Positions 7,372-15,075 of a DNA stretch of 25,814 bases are shown here, one piece after another (the stretch's first letter is position 1; the number at the start of each line of letters is the position of its first letter). The stretch comes from Clostridia bacterium. GTDB taxonomy: Bacteria > Bacillota > Clostridia > Christensenellales > Aristaeellaceae. The translations under genes and the position numbers were made by a program. The notes under the pieces were generated by a model, which had not been told where the DNA came from, searched no databases, and saw only the letters and a program-made list of their open reading frames with translations. The stretch is from the NCBI GenBank assembly GCA_016296675.1, contig JAEDIV010000015.1:1-25814 (forward strand), read 5' to 3'.

Positions 7372-8169
7372 ATGCTTAAGCTCGGTATCAATACGGTTCT
7401 TTTCAAGGCGGTAGATGTTAAAACTGCATTCAAGGCAATCAAGCTCGCCGGTTATGACGGCGCCGAATTGTCCGCCATTCAGGGCATGTGCGAGCACATC
7501 GTTCTGGATGCATGGGAGACCGAAGCTCCGCTTGTAAAAGCTGCAGCGATGGAAGCCGGAATCAAAATTCTGAGCATGGAAGTAGCGTCCCTTGATGAGG
7601 ACAGACTTACAAAAGCTTTCAAGGCCGCTCAGTATCTTGAAATCCCCGTTGTCAACGTAGGCCCCGGCGGAAAGAGCGATGTTGAGGAAGATTTCCTGAA
7701 CTCCGTTGAAACGCTGACCAAGCGCGCAGAGCTTGCCAAAGAATACGGCGTAAAACTCTGCTGCAAAGCGCACGTCAATTCCGCCATCTATTCCACGCCC
7801 ACGACCATCCGCGCGATGGATATGATCAAGCTCGATTCCTTCGGCGTAGACATGGATCCCAGCCACATCCACAGAGCTGGAGAAAAGCCCGAAGATGCGC
7901 TCGCGAGCGTTGTAAGCCGCATGGGTCATGTACACATCCGCGACTGCAAAGGCCCCGGCCCCAATCCCGGCGCGCCCTGTGATCAGGCCTGCGGAAGAGG
8001 CGAAATCAATCTCTACGGCTATTTCAAAGCGCTGACCGATGTCGGCTATGACGGACCTGTATGTCTTGAAGTCATCGGCCCTGAGCAGACCCTTCAGCAG
8101 GCGCAGGCAATCGCTTCGGAAAGCTACGGCTATATGAACGCCATTTTGAAGATTCTCGGCGCGCGCTGA
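7372..8169 (+). CDS. Sugar phosphate isomerase/epimerase-like TIM barrel (AP endonuclease 2/xylose isomerase-like)
   Basis: 265 aa from the ATG at 7372, which has AGGGAGG nine bases upstream. Earlier in-frame ATGs overlap the promoter. The start LGINTVLF, repeated beta-strand/helix units, and the metal-site segments MDPSHIHRAGE (Asp, His) and GHVHIRDCKG near the C-terminus, with a late Glu in VCLEV, are typical of the xylose isomerase-like TIM barrels. These bind a divalent metal and include ketose epimerases, isomerases, dehydratases and the catalytic subunit of C-glycoside-cleaving enzymes. The exact reaction cannot be read from sequence. Position as first gene of the operon, next to three Gfo/Idh/MocA genes, fits isomerisation, epimerisation or elimination on a keto-sugar. 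Confidence 0.8.
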   Translation: MLKLGINTVLFKAVDVKTAFKAIKLAGYDGAELSAIQGMCEHIVLDAWETEAPLVKAAAMEAGIKILSMEVASLDEDRLTKAFKAAQYLEIPVVNVGPGGKSDVEEDFLNSVETLTKRAELAKEYGVKLCCKAHVNSAIYSTPTTIRAMDMIKLDSFGVDMDPSHIHRAGEKPEDALASVVSRMGHVHIRDCKGPGPNPGAPCDQACGRGEINLYGYFKALTDVGYDGPVCLEVIGPEQTLQQAQAIASESYGYMNAILKILGAR

Positions 8170-8182
8170 GGAGGAAATCGAA

Positions 8183-9244
8183 ATGAAAAAAGTCGGTATT
8201 CTGGGCTTTGCACACGGTCATGTGTTCTCTTTCGCCGGAGAATGGATGCGCGATCCCGCCCGCTATAATGTCACCGTTACCGGCGCATGGGACCATGATA
8301 AGGAAAGGCTTTCCGCCTCTCTTGAAAAACTGCCTTCGGGCATCAAAGCATTTGATTCAGCAAAAGCGCTTCTTGAATCAGATATTGACGCCGTTGTTGT
8401 ATCTTCTGAAACCGCTTATCATGCAGAACTTGTGGAAATGGCCGCTCAGGCGAAAAAGGATATCATTCTCTACAAGCCGATTTCATTGACCATGAAGGAA
8501 GCGGACAGAATTGTCTGCGCAGTAAACGAAAACGGCGTGCGCCTCACAATGGGCTGGCAGATGAGAACCGATCCCCAGAACGCACGCATGCGCGAAATCG
8601 TACAGTCGGGAGAGCTTGGAAAAGCATGTCTTTTCCGCCGCCGCCACGGTCTTGCTACGCATACCTGGGCGGGTTTTGAAAACACATGGCATGTAAATCC
8701 CCAAATGAACCGCGACATCTTTGCAGATGACTCCGCGCATCCGATCAATTTAATGCTTTGGATGTTCGGAATGCCCGAAAGCGTCATGTGCGAAATGTCC
8801 ACAATGCTCAACCCCAAAATCCCAAACGACAACGCCGTATGCATTTTTAAATACGCAAACGGACTGATTGCCGAGATTTCCTTATCCTTCACCACCAGCG
8901 CAGCGGAAATCACAACGGAGATTTATCTTGAAAAAGGCTCGGTTCAGCAGTATTTCGGCGATGCACCCGCAACCAGAATACCCAGAAACGAAAAAATGCC
9001 CGGGCTTGTCTGGTTCAGGGAAGGAGATTCCTGCTGGACGGAATCCGACATTCCTTCGCCCGCGCAGCACGGCGAACGCTTAAAGGATCAGGCCGGCCCG
9101 ATGGCCGCGTTCTTAAACGGCGCAGATCCCGTCTGCACAGCAGAAGAGGGAAGAGACACGCTTCGTCTCGTTCTTGCCTGCTATCTTTCCGCAAAAGACG
9201 GAAAGCGCATATATGTAAACGACAACCGGGTATACGATTTGTAA
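8183..9244 (+). CDS. Gfo/Idh/MocA family oxidoreductase, GFAHGH subtype
   Basis: 353 aa with an N-terminal Rossmann domain and a C-terminal alpha/beta domain, as in NAD(P)-dependent sugar or inositol dehydrogenases. The dinucleotide loop is unusual: GILGFAHGH (residues 5-13) replaces the usual GxGxxG. The signature EKP reads YKP (97-99), which keeps the catalytic-site Lys. DDSAHPINL in the second domain supplies the His of the active site. It clearly differs from the two other family members at 10646 and 12573, so it probably acts on a different compound or at a different step. The substrate is unknown. GAGGAGG lies just before the start, 13 bases after the isomerase gene. Confidence 0.85.
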   Translation: MKKVGILGFAHGHVFSFAGEWMRDPARYNVTVTGAWDHDKERLSASLEKLPSGIKAFDSAKALLESDIDAVVVSSETAYHAELVEMAAQAKKDIILYKPISLTMKEADRIVCAVNENGVRLTMGWQMRTDPQNARMREIVQSGELGKACLFRRRHGLATHTWAGFENTWHVNPQMNRDIFADDSAHPINLMLWMFGMPESVMCEMSTMLNPKIPNDNAVCIFKYANGLIAEISLSFTTSAAEITTEIYLEKGSVQQYFGDAPATRIPRNEKMPGLVWFREGDSCWTESDIPSPAQHGERLKDQAGPMAAFLNGADPVCTAEEGRDTLRLVLACYLSAKDGKRIYVNDNRVYDL

Positions 9245-9266
9245 AAATTTAGGGAGGACACTTTTC

Positions 9267-10640
9267 ATGGCAAAGAAGCTTCCGAACATTCTGTTTTTCG
9301 GCATCGACAGCCTTCGCCGCGATCACATGAGCCATTACGGCTATCATCGTCTCACCACGCCCCATATCGGCAAATACGCCGAAGGCGGCATCACCTTTGA
9401 AAACTGCTTCTCCGCTCACATCCCGACGACGCCCGGTTATGCCAACATGCTGACCGGCCGCGATACGTTCGGAACAGGCGTTGTAGGTCTTGCGCAGAAA
9501 GAAATCGCAGAAGGTGTTCCGGTACTTGCGGAAATGCTCAGGGATCTCGGCTACAACACCACCTGCATCGGCTTTAAGTGGAATGCCGCCGGCAGAGGCT
9601 ATGACAACTATCTGGAGTTTGCCGGATGGGGCCCCGATCATGACGACGGCCGCGCCCACAAGGCCATGAATCTGAATGAAGTCGCCATTCCTGAGCTCGA
9701 AAGACTCGCATGCGAAGACAAGCCCTTCTTCCTCTTCATGCGCCATATGGATCCGCATTCTCCTTATCTTGCGCCGCAGCCCTTCCAGGACATGTTCTTC
9801 CAGGGCGACGCGTTTGATCCCAAGGACAAGCGTATGCAGAAGGTGTACGACTTCAAACCCTTCGGCGATTACATCGGCTCCTGGGTGCCGGAAGGATGCA
9901 CGAACCCTGACTACGTCATCGCGCAGTATGATGCTGCGGTTGCCTACATGGACAACTGCATCAACCACGTTCTTGAAAAGCTCAAGGCGCTGGGCATCGA
10001 AGAAGAAACCATCGTCGTCTTCGTCTCTGATCACGGCGAAACGCTGTATGATCATGACTGCTATTTCGATCATCACGGCATGTATGATCCGACTCTCGTG
10101 GTTCCTTTTATCGTCGTATGGAAAAACCATCTGCCCGCGGGTGTCCGCGTAAAGGATTACATGCAGCTTAAGGACGTAACGCCCACCCTTCTTGACATTA
10201 TGGGCGTTGACACCGGCATTCCCTTTGACGGACGCAGCATGATGCCCCTGGTTTACGGCGGCGAGCGCGAGGCTGAGCCCGAATTCTACATCACCGAGTG
10301 CACCTGGATGCGCAAGCACGGCTGGCGTACCCCTGAGTGGAAGCTGATCGTTTCCCTCGAGCCCGATTTCCACTTCAAGCCCATGCTCGAGCTTTATAAC
10401 CTCATCAAGGATCCCGAGGAAAACCACAACGTCGCCGATGAGAATCCCGAAATCGTCGAAGCGCTCAAAAAGCGCATGGATGCCTGGATCGAAAAGCGCG
10501 TGAAGGAAACCGGCCGTCCGAACCCGATCGATGTCAACTTCCTGATGAACGACAGACCCTTTGTCTCTTCCCAGGAAGCCTACGACAGCAAATACATCGG
10601 CGGCATCGCCGACGCAGTAAAGCTTCAGAAGAAGGACTAA
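9267..10640 (+). CDS. Sulfatase-like hydrolase with Thr at the formylglycine position
   Basis: 457 aa of the alkaline phosphatase/sulfatase superfamily, cytoplasmic (no signal peptide). Metal-site segments are present: GIDSLRRD near residues 12-19, and SDHGE with Asp255/His256. The site that should read C-x-P-S/A-R instead reads TTPGY followed by ANMLTGR (54-65). The nucleophile would be Thr54, and the conserved Arg is Tyr58. It therefore cannot be a substrate for formylglycine formation. Thr nucleophiles are known in superfamily phosphodiesterases and phosphoethanolamine transferases, so a phosphoester or other ester may be cleaved instead of a sulfate. A C-terminal region (about 310-457) follows the core. 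Codon use appears richer in GC and AAG than the flanks, which hints at high expression. The start has AGGGAGGA upstream. Confidence 0.85.
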   Translation: MAKKLPNILFFGIDSLRRDHMSHYGYHRLTTPHIGKYAEGGITFENCFSAHIPTTPGYANMLTGRDTFGTGVVGLAQKEIAEGVPVLAEMLRDLGYNTTCIGFKWNAAGRGYDNYLEFAGWGPDHDDGRAHKAMNLNEVAIPELERLACEDKPFFLFMRHMDPHSPYLAPQPFQDMFFQGDAFDPKDKRMQKVYDFKPFGDYIGSWVPEGCTNPDYVIAQYDAAVAYMDNCINHVLEKLKALGIEEETIVVFVSDHGETLYDHDCYFDHHGMYDPTLVVPFIVVWKNHLPAGVRVKDYMQLKDVTPTLLDIMGVDTGIPFDGRSMMPLVYGGEREAEPEFYITECTWMRKHGWRTPEWKLIVSLEPDFHFKPMLELYNLIKDPEENHNVADENPEIVEALKKRMDAWIEKRVKETGRPNPIDVNFLMNDRPFVSSQEAYDSKYIGGIADAVKLQKKD

Positions 10641-10645
10641 AAGAT

Positions 10646-11662
10646 ATGCTTAGAGTATGCGTTATCGGCTTAGGCCATATCGGAAACCTCCATTCGAGAA
10701 TTTATATGGAGGATGAGCTGGTCGAACTGGTCGGCGTCTGCGACGTAAACCGCGAACGCGCGGACGCAGCAGCAAAGAAATTCGGCGTCAAAGCGTATTA
10801 CGACGCGCCTACGATGCTCAGGGAATTGAAGCCCGATCTCGTATCCGTCGCCACCGGCGGCTACGAATATTCCTCCGACCACTATGTACCTACGATTCAG
10901 GCGCTGGAAGCAGGCTGCCACGTGCTTACGGAAAAGCCCATCTCCAACATCATTGAGCACGGAATCGACATGGTTAAGACCGCAAAGAAGCTGAACCGCT
11001 GCTTTGCGCTGGACTTCAACCATCGCTTTACGCCCGCTGCCCGCGCAGCAAAGAAGTGGCAGGACGAAGGCCTGTTGGGCGATCTTCTTTTCTGCAATAT
11101 GGCGCTTTGGATCGGAAAGCCGCAGGATTTTGACAGCCCGTATTACCATCTGAAGGCGCTGAATCCGCATTCCTGCGAAATCATCCGCTATTTCATGGGC
11201 GACGTCGAAGCTGTTCAGACCTTTGCAATGAAAGCGCCCGGCCGCTCCATCTGGTCCACGCAGTCGACGAACCTGAAATTCAAAAACGGCGCAGTCGGAC
11301 ATTTGACCTCCTCTTACGACATCGCCCGCGGTCATCCGATGGAAAGGTGCGAAGTTGCCGGAACCAAGGGTCGACTGGTCTTTGAGGATATGTGGCGCGA
11401 AGCGACCCTGTATCCTGCCGGCAATCCCGAAAAACGGGTATATACCAATCCCGTATTCGGCGGCTACTCCAATTTCGACGACACTTTCCGTGACCGCATC
11501 CGCTCCTTCGTCCGCCAGGTTGACGCCGGCGTAAAACCCGAAGATATCGACGGAAGCGGCCTTCAGGGATTAAAGGCGCAGATGATCATCCACGCCGCAA
11601 TCGAATCCCTGAATACCGGAAAAGTAGTCTATCTCGAAGAAATGTTCCCCGATGCATTTTAA
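10646..11662 (+). CDS. Gfo/Idh/MocA family oxidoreductase
   Basis: 338 aa. GLGHIGNLH (residues 8-16) is the dinucleotide-binding loop, VCDVNRERA follows beta-2, and the canonical EKP is at 96-98. The second domain has the motif NPHSCEIIRYFMGD, with the His/Asp-type active-site region, and AGTKGRLVFED. It is clearly closer to the protein at 12573 than to the one at 8183. The start lies only five bases after the sulfatase-like gene, whose end holds the AAGGA site, so translation is probably coupled. Expected activity is NAD(P)-linked oxidation or reduction of a sugar or sugar derivative. The substrate is unknown. Confidence 0.87.
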   Translation: MLRVCVIGLGHIGNLHSRIYMEDELVELVGVCDVNRERADAAAKKFGVKAYYDAPTMLRELKPDLVSVATGGYEYSSDHYVPTIQALEAGCHVLTEKPISNIIEHGIDMVKTAKKLNRCFALDFNHRFTPAARAAKKWQDEGLLGDLLFCNMALWIGKPQDFDSPYYHLKALNPHSCEIIRYFMGDVEAVQTFAMKAPGRSIWSTQSTNLKFKNGAVGHLTSSYDIARGHPMERCEVAGTKGRLVFEDMWREATLYPAGNPEKRVYTNPVFGGYSNFDDTFRDRIRSFVRQVDAGVKPEDIDGSGLQGLKAQMIIHAAIESLNTGKVVYLEEMFPDAF

Positions 11663-11692
11663 TATCATCGAATGAAGGAGGCGCACCCGTCC

Positions 11693-12547
11693 ATGGGAAG
11701 AGTATTGCATTTTGACGATTATTCTGTTTCCAAAGAGCCGGGCGTCGTCGTTCTTGACGCTGCGCACATGGGTGTAAACGCGCATTCGCATGATTTTTTC
11801 GAACTTGTATACATTCAAAGCGGGTTTTGTCTTCATGAATCCAGCAAAGCCTCGACGCTCCTTGTCGAAGGAGATCTGTTTCTGATGCCGCCCGGCGTAG
11901 AACACAGATACGTGGGCACCGGTCAAATCGCGCTTTACAACTGTCTGTTTTTGAAAAGCGCCATTTCGGATTACGAAAAAGAGCTGTCCTCACTTACAGG
12001 GCTTAATTCCCTTTTCGGTCACGAAGGCGTGCGGCTTCTTCCCAAAATGCATCTTGATCTGGATGAGCAAAAGCGCTTTTCGCGCCTGTTCAGACAGATG
12101 ATCAAGGATATGGGGGAGAAGGAGAGCGGATGGGAACTCAGAATCAAGTGCCAGCTTATCTGTCTTTTGATTGATGTTTCACGCGCATTTCAAAAACATG
12201 TAAGCGCTCCCAATGAACAGAGCCCCTATCCCAATTACGTATCCAGCGCGCTGCGTATGATCAACGATCGGTTTTCCGATCCGGATTTATCCGTTTCCAT
12301 ACTTGCAAAGGAAGCCGGCGTGACGCCCGATTATCTTTCAAGACAGTTTAAGCTTTTGACAGGCGTCGGGGTTCAGGAATACGTACGCAGATACCGATTC
12401 GCAAAAGCGACCGAGCTTCTGATCGCCGGCATGTCCGTAAGCGATGTGGCAAACGGCGTCGGGTTTGCAAATCTATGCCATTTTTCAAGAGAATTCAAAA
12501 AAGAACTGGGTGTTACGCCGAGCGCGTACGCCCGTCTGAACAGCTAA
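11693..12547 (+). CDS. AraC-family transcriptional regulator with cupin sensor
   Basis: 284 aa. An N-terminal cupin/double-stranded beta-helix domain (HSHDFFELVYI, then LLVEGDLFLMPPGVEH) is the usual effector pocket. The C-terminal 100 residues hold two helix-turn-helix motifs (ILAKEAGVTPDYLSRQFK, then VSDVANGVGFANLCHFSREF), ending in the family's VTPSAYA. The ATG at 11672 overlaps the AAGGAGG site, so I chose the ATG at 11693 (11-base spacing). As an internal gene of the sugar operon it is most likely its local regulator, sensing the substrate or an intermediate and acting at 7215-7313. That target is inference. Confidence 0.9.
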   Translation: MGRVLHFDDYSVSKEPGVVVLDAAHMGVNAHSHDFFELVYIQSGFCLHESSKASTLLVEGDLFLMPPGVEHRYVGTGQIALYNCLFLKSAISDYEKELSSLTGLNSLFGHEGVRLLPKMHLDLDEQKRFSRLFRQMIKDMGEKESGWELRIKCQLICLLIDVSRAFQKHVSAPNEQSPYPNYVSSALRMINDRFSDPDLSVSILAKEAGVTPDYLSRQFKLLTGVGVQEYVRRYRFAKATELLIAGMSVSDVANGVGFANLCHFSREFKKELGVTPSAYARLNS

Positions 12548-12572
12548 AACCGATAAGGAGGTACAAAATCAT

Positions 12573-13673
12573 ATGAAACTCAAGTGTGCTGTCGTCGGTA
12601 TGGGCGGCATTGGAAACACTCACGCAAAGTGCTACTTCGACAATCCTCTCTCTGAGCTCGTTGCGGTTTGCGATCTGGTCAAGGAAAAGGCCGATGCAGC
12701 CGCCGAAAAATTCGGCGTTCCCGCGTTCTACGATGAAGAAGAAATGCTCAAGGCGATGCCTGAGATCGATGTCGTTTCGATCACCTCTTCCGGTTATGAC
12801 AACGGTTCGATGCACTTTGAGCCCGCCATGCTCGCGCTCGACTACAAGAAAAATGTACTCGTTGAAAAGCCCATCTGCGCTGACATTCATGACGCGCGAG
12901 AGCTCGTCCGCTATGCAGCCAAGCAGAAGGTATATCTCGGATGCGATTTAAACCACTACTTTACCGAGCCCGCTTTTGCCGCTGACAAGCTCATCAAAGA
13001 CGGCGCCATCGGCGAATTGGTATACTGCATCCACAAAGTCGGCTTCAACGGCTCTGAACTTAAGTATGCAGGCCCCGGCGCGCCCCGCTGGCAGACCCCT
13101 TACAGCCATTTGAAAGCATTCTGCGCCCATCCCTTCAGCGTTATGCGCCACTTCTGCGGCGACATCGTAGGCGTTCAGGCCTTCCTGTCCAAGCCCGGCG
13201 TACGCGCCTCCGCATGCGATCCGATGCTTTCCATCAACTCCATTCATGTCCGTTTTGCCAACGGCGGAACCGGATATCTTTTAAGCCAGAGAGGCGACGC
13301 AATGTTTGGCCTGGGCGGCTGGTGGAGCTATGAGCATGCCGGAACCAAGGGCACCTTCTGCATTGAAAACTGCGTTGAAAAGCTTCACTACTGGGATATC
13401 GACAAAGTTGAAAATCCCTCCATGGCGTCTCCTGCGCCCATCACCACCGATTTCGGCGTTAAGGATTTCGGCGCAACCTTCCCGATCCGTATTAACGCCT
13501 TCCTCGAAGACATCACAAACAAGGTTCCGCGCGAATATCTGCGCGCTTCCGGCCGTGATGCGCTTGCAACTCTGGAATACACCTTCGCTGCAATGAAGAG
13601 CTATGAAAACGGCGGCGCACTGGTTGTTCCCGAGCTCCTGCCTGCGTTCCACGGCGATATCACCCGCATCTGA
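12573..13673 (+). CDS. Gfo/Idh/MocA family oxidoreductase (paralogue of the 10646 gene)
   Basis: 366 aa. GMGGIGNTH (9-17) is the dinucleotide loop, ADAAAEKFGV echoes the same block in the 10646 protein, and EKP is at 98-100. YSHLKAFCAHPFSVMRHFCGD corresponds to YYHLKALNPHSCEIIRYFMGD in that paralogue, and AGTKG is shared. The two are therefore members of one subfamily, possibly from a duplication, now separated by the regulator. Residues 205-300 differ more, so substrate scope probably differs. It has a near-perfect TAAGGAGGT site. Its TGA overlaps the ATG of the next sulfatase gene. Likely an NAD(P)-dependent sugar dehydrogenase or reductase. Confidence 0.87.
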   Translation: MKLKCAVVGMGGIGNTHAKCYFDNPLSELVAVCDLVKEKADAAAEKFGVPAFYDEEEMLKAMPEIDVVSITSSGYDNGSMHFEPAMLALDYKKNVLVEKPICADIHDARELVRYAAKQKVYLGCDLNHYFTEPAFAADKLIKDGAIGELVYCIHKVGFNGSELKYAGPGAPRWQTPYSHLKAFCAHPFSVMRHFCGDIVGVQAFLSKPGVRASACDPMLSINSIHVRFANGGTGYLLSQRGDAMFGLGGWWSYEHAGTKGTFCIENCVEKLHYWDIDKVENPSMASPAPITTDFGVKDFGATFPIRINAFLEDITNKVPREYLRASGRDALATLEYTFAAMKSYENGGALVVPELLPAFHGDITRI

Positions 13674-15058
13674 TGCCTATGAATATTCTGCTGATCAACG
13701 CCGACCAGCTTCGGCACGACTGCGTGGGCTACAGAAATCTCCGCCCGGTAAAAACCCCGAATCTCGACCGGCTCGCTTCAGAATCCGTCGTCTTCGAAAA
13801 TGCGTTCACGCCGCTGCCCGTCTGTTCGCCGGCACGTCAGGCGCTTCTTTGCGGAAGACGTCCCGACCTGATCGGCGCGCAGTGGAATTATGATTTTATG
13901 CCGACGCCGGAACTGGATCCTGCCATCTGCTGGCCGGGGGAACTTGCCGAAAAGGGATACAACACCGGATACATCGGCCGCTTCCATGTATCTCCCACGA
14001 AGAATCCCGCTGATTTCGGCTATACCGATCACATTTATTTGAGCGAGTACCGCAGTATGATCGCCGAAAAGTATCCCGACGCAAAGTACACCGGCGGCTG
14101 GCTGGGCTGCGAAAGCCCGATCCCTGTTGAGGATTCCGAAAGTCACTGGATGAGCGGCAAAGCCTCCGAAATGATTGAAAAGTATGCCGAAAGCGGAAAG
14201 CCCTGGCATCTGTGGGTGGATTTTGAAATTCCGCATCTTCCGTGCAGGCCTTCCTATCCGTACTCCAGGATGTATGATCCCAAAGACATCGCTCCCTGGG
14301 ACGGCTGGGGGGATACGTTCAAAAACAAACCCTACATCCACAGGCAGCAGACCATGAGCTGGGATACAGACAGCCTCACGTGGGACGATTTTGCTCCGAT
14401 GGTGGCAAGATATTTCGGCTGGATTACTCAGCTGGACGATGCGCTTGGCAGAATCATCAGGACGCTTAAGGACAGCGGCCAGTACGAGAACACCGTCATT
14501 TTCTTCACGTCTGATCATGGCGACATGTGCGCAAGCCACTCAATGCTGGATAAGCACTATGTGCTCTATGACGACATCATCCGTGTTCCGCTTCTTATGC
14601 GCGTTCCGGGCGTCAGTAACAGAACAACGGATGCGTTTGTCATGAACTGCATTGACATTCCTCAGAGCATCCGAAAGTACACGCATCTTGCCAATGACAG
14701 CGCCTATCAGGGAAAGCTTCTTCCCGAAACAGCTGAGGAGGATGCACTTTGTGACAAAGACGTTCTCGTCACTTCCAACGGACAGCAGTTCGGTCTGTAC
14801 TCAACCCGCGCGCTTCGGACACGGACGCACAAATATGTCTGGAATCTGACGGATATCGATGAATTCTATGATCTTGAAAACGATCCGGGCGAGAAAAACA
14901 ATCTCATCGGAAAAGAAGAATACAAGGCCATGATTTCTTCTTACCGCCGCCGTTTATTTGACCGTCTTAAGGAAACGGGGGACAGGTTCGTTAAAAGCGA
15001 ATGGATTCAAAGACAGCTTCTTGAAGACAGAATTTATTTGCCGAATACCATCTCATAG
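13673..15058 (+). CDS. Cys-type sulfatase, formylglycine-dependent, cytoplasmic
   Basis: 461 aa. The maturation motif CSPAR followed by QALLCGR (51-62) is canonical, with Cys51 the residue turned into formylglycine, and it matches the anaerobic maturase at 5110. NADQLRHD (9-16) and TSDHGD (Asp281/His282) give the calcium site, FEIPHLP supplies a His, and DKHYVLYD an active-site Lys. The family hydrolyses sulfate esters, often of carbohydrates. There is no signal peptide, so it acts on an imported substrate. The start codon overlaps the stop of the preceding oxidoreductase gene (TGATG). An ATG two codons later is an equally possible start. The natural substrate is not known; choline sulfatase- or phosphonate monoester hydrolase-like activity cannot be excluded because of the DQ pair. 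Confidence 0.92.
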   Translation: MPMNILLINADQLRHDCVGYRNLRPVKTPNLDRLASESVVFENAFTPLPVCSPARQALLCGRRPDLIGAQWNYDFMPTPELDPAICWPGELAEKGYNTGYIGRFHVSPTKNPADFGYTDHIYLSEYRSMIAEKYPDAKYTGGWLGCESPIPVEDSESHWMSGKASEMIEKYAESGKPWHLWVDFEIPHLPCRPSYPYSRMYDPKDIAPWDGWGDTFKNKPYIHRQQTMSWDTDSLTWDDFAPMVARYFGWITQLDDALGRIIRTLKDSGQYENTVIFFTSDHGDMCASHSMLDKHYVLYDDIIRVPLLMRVPGVSNRTTDAFVMNCIDIPQSIRKYTHLANDSAYQGKLLPETAEEDALCDKDVLVTSNGQQFGLYSTRALRTRTHKYVWNLTDIDEFYDLENDPGEKNNLIGKEEYKAMISSYRRRLFDRLKETGDRFVKSEWIQRQLLEDRIYLPNTIS

Positions 15059-15075
15059 TCAGGAGGAAAACCACG

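Noticed and set aside
9249..10427. Long open frame on the minus strand (392 codons)
   Set aside because: It lies antisense to the sulfatase-like gene, has no family features and no ribosome site, and mirrors the strong codon bias of the real gene.
9267..15058. Horizontal transfer of the GC-richer sulfatase and oxidoreductase genes
   Set aside because: The shift in codon use is mild and could reflect high expression. No transposase, integrase, tRNA or direct repeat flanks the locus.
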